Shown: positions 56,401 through 61,650 of the stretch, piece after piece
Numbering within the stretch: the stretch's first letter is position 1
How the letters are laid out: each line of letters opens with the position of its first letter
Origin: Alligator mississippiensis
Taxonomy: Eukaryota; Chordata; Crocodylia; Alligatoridae
NCBI RefSeq assembly: GCF_030867095.1
Contig: NC_081830.1
Coordinates: 38,006,781 to 38,070,780 of the forward strand
Direction: 5' to 3'
Length of the DNA stretch: 64,000 nucleotides
Made by a program: the position numbers and the translations under genes
Notes under the pieces: generated by a model
What the model was told of the DNA's origin: nothing
What the model saw: the letters and a program-made list of their open reading frames with translations, nothing else
The model's database searches: none

Positions 56401-59400
56401 GAGATGAATGCCAGGGAATTGCTACACGTAGAATAGACCTCAGCATATTGGTTTGGTTACATTTTTATGCAGATCTACCCTGTTTTATTCATACCAAAGA
56501 GACATTTTAATAGTGACAGTAGTCAAGACAAAAATATAGAGCTGCAAAATGACAATCCTGCAGCAGGAAGAAAAGGACCAATAAAACTGTGATCAAATTA
56601 ACTGATCTGGATTTGTTTGCAGACAGTTCAGTAAATATGTTTTTTTCCCTAGACAAAACACGTACCCAGGAAAATGGATTTCATTAAGTAGCGAGCACTC
56701 GCATTCTCTCTCAAAGCTGTACAGGAAAGGTCGTAATTATATGTATGTTACAAAAAAATGTTTTTTTGTGGAAAACTGACAAACTAAGATAGATCATAAA
56801 GATTAGATGGGGGGGGGGGGGGGAAGGATCAGATTCTGTTATATTCCCAGTCAAGGGCACTATGCATAAAGTTAGGTCCACTCAACATGTGAAAGAGGGG
56901 TAGGATCTGGTCTTAAAGAGCACCAGGCTATATGCAGCAGTACTCACTTAAATAAAAGGAGCTAGATTAACGTTAAGTGCTCACCCACTACTTTGGCAAA
57001 CCCACACATGGCAGACTAGGTAAGAGGCAGGAGCTGTCAGATTATCCCTGTACAGATCCTGCAGCCATTACATGGCCCAATTGCTTTGGGACTAGTGTCC
57101 TACTTTTTTAAAGGTGCCAACAAGCTGCACATGTTCATTCCCTTTGAAAGACACTGGTGCTTTGATTTCATACCAAGGTATTTTCCTGATCTGAATGAAG
57201 ACCTGTGTAAAATGCTCCGGCATGCTAACTGCAGCCAGAAATATGTCCCCTTTTCCAGCAGGATTTCCCAACACCTGCTGTTGGGGGTCAGTGTGTAGTG
57301 TCAATAGCAGAAGCTTTCTGCAAAGACAGGTGCTGTGGGGACCACAGCCAGTTTCTCACCAACTCAACAGGGATTATAGTTCAGAATAGAATTAGGGGAA
57401 CTCCCTGTTCTTCCAGACTAATCTTACAGGAGACCCAACCGCCTGGTTTTATTTCCTCTGCAGTGCTGGTAGGAGCAAAGTGAAACTGACAAGGAAGGTC
57501 TTGTCACCCCACTGCTGGTAAGCAGGCAGGGGAGCTGCAGCAAGAGACACAATGGAAATGGACATGAGAAAAGCAGAGATGTGCTGTGAGGAAAGCTACC
57601 CTGGTGACTCTAGGGCAGGCTACCTAGTTCAGGTAGTTCAGATCCGTTTGCTCTTGTACATGCTGGGCTGGCAGGAGCTCAGAACATCACTAGGGCACTA
57701 CCTCAAGTTGCAGAGGGAAAGCAGCATTTTATACAGTTTCTTCCAGTGCCCCCCTCTGGCAGACTGAAAGGGGAACGCTCACTGGCTGGAAAACGGACAC
57801 GCGGCATATCTTGGGATTCTCCAGAAAGACATGAAGGCAGAGATGGGAAGGGAAAGATACTCAGAGTCAAGGCAACAAAACTGGGCGAGGTCCAGTGAAA
57901 TACTCAAAATGAAAAAGGATAGGGCTGTAGGCTGGAAAGAAGCAGAGAGGAGCTGAACCGCTTAATGGAAGCAGAGGGAGAGAAGGATGTGGCAGAGAAA
58001 AAAGGAGTCAACAAATTATTCCTCCTTCTGACAAAAGAAATATTAATTCCCTATTCTTGCCGTATGGAAGAGATGGTATGCATGCTAAATGGCTACCTGC
58101 TCATCAGCTAAAAACTTCCATCTCTAGCCAGGGAAACTGAAAGAAAGGGAAAAATGTGTTCAATAAACCTTTGTGGAATACGTTGCAAAGCCTTTCGTGG
58201 GGGGCAGGGAAGGAGAGGGCAACGTAGGTGTGTGGGCAAATCCCGAGGAAAAGCATTATATAACTTCTTACCTCAGTTGCTGAGTGGCAAGGCACTGTCA
58301 AAAAGCAAAATGACTCTCTCGCCACAACACCCAGACCCATCAAAAATGCATTTCTTATAGCGAATGGGATAGCCCTTCTCTAAGGGCATCGTTACACATC
58401 ACACTTAGCACGTGTTAAAGTTAAATCCTAATAAGCATTAATATGACTTAGAAAGTTTTTTGAGCAATCACACAATAATGTTTACTACAATCTAAACATA
58501 GATCCTAGTACTGCACCGAAGTCGGTTCAAAGCTCCGGTGCAATGCAGGGGCCTGGAGCAACCACTGGTACAATGGGAGTTGGTCTCTGCCCCCACACCA
58601 CACCAAAGCCTTAAGCTGGCAAGGCTGTGGTGTAGTGGAGTAGGGGCACCTGACAGCTGTTTTTCAGTCTCCCAGCATCCTTAGCACATCAAGACCTTGA
58701 ACTGGCAAAGTTTTGGTGCAGGGAAGGGAGCCACCTCAACCTACTGAATTGGAGTCTCCTGCTTTTATTACCTTTATGGAGTGGCCAAATGTTAGCTCAA
58801 CAAGCGTTAGGTAATAGGACCCGGAGATACTCCTTGCCGCAAAAGGCCTAACTTTACTATGCTAGACTGGCACTTAGCACGTGCTTCAGAGATTGAGCAC
58901 CTGAACAAGATTGTAAGTTAGCATGTGCTAAGTGTAATGTGTAACAAGAACTTAAGACAACAAAACGACCCTCCAGAACACAACAACTGGTTCTTGACAA
59001 ACCTCTTTATTGTATTTTAATCTGGTTTGTTTAGTCTAGTGAAAAGGTCTACCAGGGGAGGAAATTATGGCCGATAGGGAGAAGAAACAGACAGGAGGTG
59101 GCTTCTTGTTCTGGCAGAAAGCAGCATACCAAAATCCAGGGGTTGAAATCTGAAGCTATATGGAGTCTGACTAAAATAACCTGCAATCCTCAAGACCGAA
59201 TCTCTTTCAAAATCATATCTGTTAGATCAGAAAAGAGTTAAGGGTTTAAGCAGCAAGTTTGGGGCAAGGTTCTTTGACCTGTTTTATGACCTGGAGGGAT
59301 GTGGGCAGTGGGGTTCCCCAGGGCTCGGTCCTCAGGCCCGCACTGTTCAACATCTTCATCAGCGACTTGGACAAGGGGGTAAAAAGCACCCTGTTCAAAT

Positions 59401-61076
59401 TCACAGACGACACTAAGATGTGGGGAGAAACGGGCACGCTAGAAGGGAGGAAAAGGCTGCAATCGGACCTAGACAGGTTACAGGGGTGGGTGGATGAGAA
59501 CAGGATGGGTTTCAACACTGACAAGTGCAAGCTGCAAGGTCGTTTGACCCCAGTACTCTTTCCTGCCATGGCAGGGGGTCGGACTTGATGATCTGCTCAG
59601 GTCCCTACCAACTATGAAACTATGCAGAAGGACAGGCAAGATGACTGTAATGCCTCCAATCCGGCTTACTATTTTATTAGTTTCTAAGGTATGCATCACT
59701 TACAGAGCCAGATAAAGTGGAAATATTCAAAATTTACCTGAATCTTATTAATAACGATGGGTATTTTTCCCCCAACATCCCCCAGGTTGAAATAGAGAGT
59801 AGGTTAGAAAGAGTGAAACTGACATGGATTTCACTGATATTCTTTTGAAAATGTTAAGGGTCATTAATTTTTATTAGAATCCACTGACTAATGCTTTCAA
59901 GAACGATCTGCATTAGTGGAGGCCAACCTTTCTGACAGGGATGCCAAAAATTAGCCTTGAGCCCTCACCAAGTGCCACACTGATCCCCTTCCCCTGCCTG
60001 ATCTGCTGCTCTGCTTTTTGATGTGCTCCCCACCCATTCTGCTCCTCTGCTTTGTTCCCTGCCTGTTTTGCTGCTCTGCTTTCTGCTTCCCACCCTATGC
60101 TCCCTCTGCGATCTTCTCCTGTGCTCCCTGCAGAAGCTGCTGTTCTACTTTCTGCTCCTTACTCAAATTGCACTGGTTTTCTGCTTCCTACCCAGTGCTC
60201 CCTGCCTGATCTGCTGCTCTGCTTTCCACTCCTTGCCCTAACTGCCACTGTGCTGCCTGTCCCCTCCCTGATTGGCCACGTGCCACACAAGCTGCCTGGG
60301 CTCCTTGTTGTACCGGTGCTGCGGGCTATGCCAACCTACACCCGCAGCCTGGTGGCGGCGCACCCCTCGCCCCTCTGGCAGTCCCCGGGAAGGCAAGGCA
60401 GTGAGAGGGAACGGGCCCCATGCTGGCAGCTCTGCGACTCCCTAAGGTGCTGAGAGATCCTTTCAGGGCCACGGTGCCAAGGGAAACCTGCCAGGGCCCT
60501 GTGCCAAGACCCCCCCCTCCCCCACCACGGGCCTCACAACCGCCAGAGGAGCTGCGCACAGGCGCCCAGAAGGCCTCGAGCAGCCATCTGCACCCCAGCA
60601 CCTCCCTCCCTCTACACCCATGCCCCTGCTCCCGCCCCGCAAAGCAGGGGGAGGGGAGGGACCGGCCCTTGTCCCACCCCGCAAGGCTAGGGAGGGCCCC
60701 ACACGCCTTGACAGGGGCTGGTCCGCAGAGTCGTCCCCCGCGGCAGCCAGGTGGGCCAGTCCACACAGTCTCTCTCTCCCCCGACAGTAGAGAGATGGGC
60801 CAGTCCACTTGAGCCCCCCAGCACCAGCGAGATGGGCCAGCGGGCGCAAGACTCCGCCCCCCAAGGAAGATGGGCCGGGCCGGGCCGGGCCGGGCCGCGC
60901 ACGCCCCCCCCGCGGCGGGATGGGCCGGGCCGCGCCGCGCAACTTCCATCCATCCCCCCAGGCAGCGGGATGGGCCGGCCCGCGAGGAGCCGCTCCAGGC
61001 AAAGGCCGGGCTCCGGCCGCCGCCGCCCACCTGCAGCCGAGGCGCCGGGCTCCGGGAGGTCCCCGAACAGGTCCAT
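41197..61076 (-). CDS. ILKAP: ILKAP, integrin-linked kinase-associated PP2C phosphatase
   Basis: Metal-dependent Ser/Thr phosphatase of the PP2C/PPM family; in mammals it binds integrin-linked kinase, dampens GSK3/Wnt signalling and also acts in the nucleus. Coding exons, in gene order, are 61031-61076, 55106-55171, 54691-54747, 53562-53678, 52426-52552, 50736-50842, 50066-50159, 49454-49541, 48812-48933, 43201-43320, 41872-41953 and 41197-41337: 1167 bases, 388 residues (human 392). The N-terminal part carries the duplicated LLFDDLPP motif (residues 24-31 and 43-50) and the basic KGKGKKRKSSEEE, KKRK being a likely nuclear localisation signal. The PP2C domain shows RKGEREEMQDAH (about 110-121), FDGHGG (147-152), DGSTA (211-215), LGDSRA (230-235), ACDGLF (320-325) and SADN (375-378), so every metal-binding acidic residue I look for is present. 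Start chosen at MDLFGDLPEP, as in human. The gene looks intact. Confidence 0.96.
41338..41871 (-). other. ILKAP intron 11
   Basis: No repeat or hidden exon recognised in this 534-bp intron. Confidence 0.6.
41872..41953 (-). CDS. ILKAP: ILKAP exon 11, ACDGLF motif
   Basis: Encodes RFILIACDGLFKVFTPEEAV, NFILSCLE; acceptor CTCTTCCAG, donor GTGAGG, phase 0. The CDG aspartate is a metal ligand. Confidence 0.96.
41954..43200 (-). other. ILKAP intron 10
   Basis: Contains one MIR/L2-like tail near 42950-43040; otherwise unremarkable. Confidence 0.55.
42950..43040 (-). repeat. MIR- or L2-like remnant (minus orientation)
   Basis: ACCCATGAAGTGAAGTGCTA, TTATCCTCACTGAATAC and CAGGGACAGAGAGTAAGGTC resemble the complemented shared MIR/L2 3' region. 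It is very diverged. Confidence 0.4.
43201..43320 (-). CDS. ILKAP: ILKAP exon 10
   Basis: Encodes DGRVLGVLEVSRSIGDGQYK, RCGVISVPDIKRCQLSYND; acceptor TCTTTTAG, donor GTAATG, phase 2. SRSIGD is a conserved PP2C block. Confidence 0.96.
44455..45329. other. GC-rich intronic segment flanked by 10-bp direct repeats
   Basis: TGGGCAATTG occurs at 44445-44454 and again at 45330-45339. The enclosed 875 bp begins with a hairpin whose arms are GCACTCTGATTGGCTG and its exact complement (44482-44518), then a second small hairpin (CATGGTGG..CCACCATG near 44545). After that come about 700 bp of strongly G-rich, moderately CpG-rich sequence with runs of 7-9 G. Surrounding intron is AT-rich. The nature of the insert is unknown; the long minus-strand open frames in it are low-complexity proline/glycine and look incidental. 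Confidence 0.55.
45340..45545 (-). mobile_element. CR1 LINE 3' fragment (minus orientation)
   Basis: AAAGGCCAGAAGGAACCACT, TTTTGTCTGGCCTTCTGCAC and TTAATTCCTGGTTTAAGTCC match, in complement, a widespread reptile CR1 3' region that I recall as AGGCCAGAAGGGACCA, ATCTAGTCTGACCTCC. There is no coding part. Confidence 0.6.
45610..47490 (+). mobile_element. CR1 LINE, endonuclease to reverse-transcriptase part
   Basis: The plus strand encodes, with frame breaks, the CR1 ORF2 endonuclease (VVVGVYYRPPYQKDEVDDSF, LVLMGDFNHPDIF), an AWLSREHFSELKHRNEACKW linker, and the start of the reverse transcriptase (LRLDTIHPRVLRELAGVIAE, LADWKRVNLVPVFKK, then a GVP.GSV-like box near 47415). At least six stops or frameshifts disrupt it, and it is cut off around the RT palm, so it is an inactive copy. 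The 5' start lies near the SVYTNVQSLGNK-type opening of CR1 ORF2. Confidence 0.85.
48392..48440. repeat. Imperfect ATC trinucleotide microsatellite
   Basis: A run of ATC/ATT/ACC triplets (ATCATCATCATCATCAC and variants) in ILKAP intron 9, close to exon 9. Confidence 0.85.
48812..48933 (-). CDS. ILKAP: ILKAP exon 9
   Basis: Encodes AILCRYNEESQKHSALSLSK, EHNPTQYEERMRIQKAGGNV; acceptor GTCAGCACAG, donor GTAAAT, phase 2. EHNPTQ..EERMRI is the usual PP2C helix segment. Confidence 0.96.
48934..49453 (-). other. ILKAP intron 8
   Basis: Nothing recognisable besides splice signals. Confidence 0.55.
49454..49541 (-). CDS. ILKAP: ILKAP exon 8, DGSTA and GDSR motifs
   Basis: Encodes KPAWKDGSTATCVLAVDNIL and YIANLGDSR; acceptor GCCTTCAG, donor GTAAGC, phase 0. 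Confidence 0.96.
49542..50065 (-). other. ILKAP intron 7
   Basis: Contains a 17-base T run at about 49761-49777 (A-rich in the ILKAP sense). No element identified. Confidence 0.55.
50066..50159 (-). CDS. ILKAP: ILKAP exon 7
   Basis: Encodes GEVVSVEKTVRRCLLDTFKH, TDEEFLKQASSQ; acceptor TTCTGACAG, donor GTAAGT, phase 2. Confidence 0.95.
50160..50735 (-). other. ILKAP intron 6
   Basis: Contains the (AT)n microsatellite at 50453-50483; otherwise featureless. Confidence 0.6.
50453..50483. repeat. (AT)n microsatellite
   Basis: About 14 consecutive TA dinucleotides in ILKAP intron 6. Confidence 0.95.
50736..50842 (-). CDS. ILKAP: ILKAP exon 6, FDGHGG motif
   Basis: Encodes TRVSYFAVFDGHGGVRASKF, AAQNLHQNLIKKLPKG; acceptor CTTCACAG, donor GTGAGA, phase 1. 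The aspartate and glycine of DGHGG coordinate the catalytic metals in the family. Confidence 0.96.
50843..52425 (-). other. ILKAP intron 5
   Basis: The middle is the CR1 3' piece at 51400-52010; the flanks show no other element. Confidence 0.6.
51400..52010 (+). mobile_element. CR1 LINE 3' piece (ORF2 C terminus plus 3' end)
   Basis: An open frame of 134 codons (51409-51813) encodes the CR1 ORF2 C terminus: LVRLQLEYCTQYWAPHFKRD, LERVQRATRLVRGQQDRLYE, ERLKDLNLFSLSKRRLRVDL, VAAYKLIKG. It is followed by the 3' region GATGATCTGTTCAGGTCTCT and the tail CTATGAAACTATGAAAC. It is 5' truncated; the retained frame suggests a fairly young insertion. It lies opposite to ILKAP transcription. Confidence 0.92.
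52426..52552 (-). CDS. ILKAP: ILKAP exon 5, start of PP2C domain
   Basis: Encodes GSAGIFALKGYVAERKGERE, EMQDAHVILNDITEECR and PLPSQV; acceptor CCCATTAG, donor GTAAGT, phase 2. RKGEREEMQDAH is the first PP2C motif. Confidence 0.94.
52553..53561 (-). other. ILKAP intron 4
   Basis: No recognisable repeat or exon in about 1 kb. Confidence 0.55.
53562..53678 (-). CDS. ILKAP: ILKAP exon 4, basic/acidic segment with NLS
   Basis: Encodes AFCTTEQVSVGSHGKGKKRK and SSEEEKNGNEELVEKKVCK; acceptor GTCTTTCAG. The donor GTTTTC is weak, but an alternative GTAAAG four bases earlier would break the frame to exon 5. The first 14 residues differ most from human. Confidence 0.88.
53679..54690 (-). other. ILKAP intron 3
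   Basis: No recognisable repeat or exon in about 1 kb. Confidence 0.55.
54691..54747 (-). CDS. ILKAP: ILKAP exon 3, second LLFDDLPP copy
   Basis: Encodes GKGGPLLFDDLPPASSGDS; acceptor ATATTTCAG, donor GTAAGG. It enters and leaves in phase 1, so the exon could be skipped without a frame change. Confidence 0.94.
54748..55105 (-). other. ILKAP intron 2
   Basis: A short 358-bp intron between the two duplicated exons; its sequence does not visibly repeat that of intron 3. Confidence 0.55.
55106..55171 (-). CDS. ILKAP: ILKAP exon 2, first LLFDDLPP copy
   Basis: Encodes GKEAQKGSLLFDDLPPVSST then DSG; acceptor TTTTTCAG, donor GTATGG, phase 1 in and out. It closely resembles exon 3 and is evidently its duplicate. 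Confidence 0.94.
58384..58952. mobile_element. 569-bp terminal-inverted-repeat element, possibly Harbinger-like
   Basis: GTTACACATCACACTTAGCA, CGTGTTAA at 58391-58418 is matched in inverted orientation by 58917-58945 with about three mismatches in 28. TAA flanks both sides (58381-58383 and 58953-58955), which would fit the 3-bp duplication of PIF/Harbinger elements. Inner copies of CACTTAGCACGTG near 58870 make the right end partly self-repeating. No coding capacity. Confidence 0.7.
59243..59622 (+). mobile_element. CR1 LINE piece with internal deletion
   Basis: Open frame 59259-59588 encodes reverse-transcriptase motifs (GVPQGSVLRPALFNIFISDL, then LFKFTDDTKMWGE, where FADD is usual, and LQGWVDENRMGFNTDKCK). 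It then jumps at about 59540 straight into the CR1 3' end (CCATGGCAGGGGGTCGGACT, CTATGAAACTATG). The whole ORF2 C-terminal part is missing between these points. Confidence 0.9.
59914..60340. repeat. Possible hAT-type remnant with a CTGCTCTGCTTT minisatellite
   Basis: The left edge TAGTGGAGGCCAACCTTTCT, GACAGGGATGCC resembles hAT ends reading CAGTGGTGCCCAACCTTTTT. The right edge near GGCTATGCCAACCTACA is doubtful and no target duplication was found. Inside, about 59995-60245, a degenerate unit of around 30-35 bp with GATCTGCTGCTCTGCTTT and CTGCTCC repeats several times. Confidence 0.45.
60748..60976. repeat. Loose tandem array of GATGGGCC units
   Basis: GATGGGCC (first copy GGTGGGCC) recurs at about 60748, 60794, 60831, 60869, 60919 and 60969, with spacings of 37-50 bp. 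The first three share GGGCCAGTCCAC or a close form. The units lie in ILKAP intron 1 just downstream of exon 1. Confidence 0.7.
61031..61076 (-). CDS. ILKAP: ILKAP exon 1
   Basis: ATG at 61076 encodes MDLFGDLPEPGASAA; donor GTGGGC begins at 61030, phase 1. Human has a slightly longer ERSPRPAAG stretch here. The exon sits in the CpG island. Confidence 0.93.
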
Positions 61077-61159
61077 CGGGGCTGCCCCGCGCGACCGCGG
61101 CGCCACAGACTGCGGGGCCGCGTCCTCCGCCTGCGCAGGCCCCGCGCGCCCCGCCCCCG

Positions 61160-61390
61160 CCTGCCAATCACCTCGAGAGGCGGGACCGGAAGCCCTCCCA
61201 GCTGCCAATAGCCCTAAGAGGCGGGACCGGAAGCTCTACCTGCTAATCACCCGGATGGCAGGACCGGAAGCCCTTTCGATTGTCAATCACCCCAAGAGGC
61301 GGGACCAGAAGTTCTGCCACATGTCAATCACCAGGATTGACCAGGCGGGGCCAAGCCTACCTGCCAATCACGGGGAGGAGGCGGGATCAG
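61160..61390 (-). promoter_or_regulatory. ILKAP promoter: six-unit tandem array of CCAAT, GC-box and ETS-type sites
   Basis: CCAAT-like cores begin at 61164, 61205, 61243 (CTAAT), 61283 (TCAAT), 61324 (TCAAT) and 61374, spaced 41, 38, 40, 41 and 50 bp. Most are followed by GGCGGG (61179, 61220, 61298, 61344 and 61380) and by CCGGAAG or CCAGAAG (61186, 61227, 61264, 61305). The array sits about 85-315 bp upstream of the ILKAP ATG. NF-Y, Sp/KLF and ETS-family factors are known to bind such motifs; that they act here is inference. Confidence 0.8.
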
Positions 61391-61650
61391 CTTGGGCGTT
61401 GCGGGGCGCTCCCTGCCAGCACGTGGGGGTGTGCGGGGCGGGGCCGGGCCGGGGTCTTGGGCAGAGGCTGTGTCCGCAGCTTGTAGCGTTTCCCCGGGGC
61501 TGTGGGACAGGCAGAGCCAGTGCAGATCCTGCATCCACCGTCCTCTGCTACAGGCCCCATGAGCCTGCGCTGCCAGCACTCGCGCCTGGGGTGGGCTCTG
61601 TGACCCTCCAGGCCTGCAGCGCCGGTTGTGCCAATAAAGACCGCTCTGCG

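Larger units (their letters stand above)
55172..61030 (-). other. ILKAP intron 1
   Basis: The 5.9-kb first intron contains a 14-base G run near 56811-56823, the inverted-repeat element at 58384-58952, a CR1 piece at 59243-59622, a pyrimidine-rich minisatellite at about 59995-60245 and the inner half of the CpG island with GATGGGCC repeats. From 55200 to 58380 nothing else is recognised. Confidence 0.6.
60300..61650. promoter_or_regulatory. CpG island covering the ILKAP promoter and exon 1
   Basis: Base composition changes abruptly to GC-rich with dense CpG around ILKAP exon 1, typical of a vertebrate housekeeping promoter. A CCGGG pentamer repeats four times at about 60878-60897. No TATA box was seen upstream of the ATG. 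Long plus-strand open frames here are antisense shadows created by the GC content. Confidence 0.85.

Noticed and set aside
61633-61638. AATAAA at the outer edge of the CpG island
   Set aside because: No upstream exon on the plus strand ends toward it, and a single hexamer is weak evidence for a transcript end.
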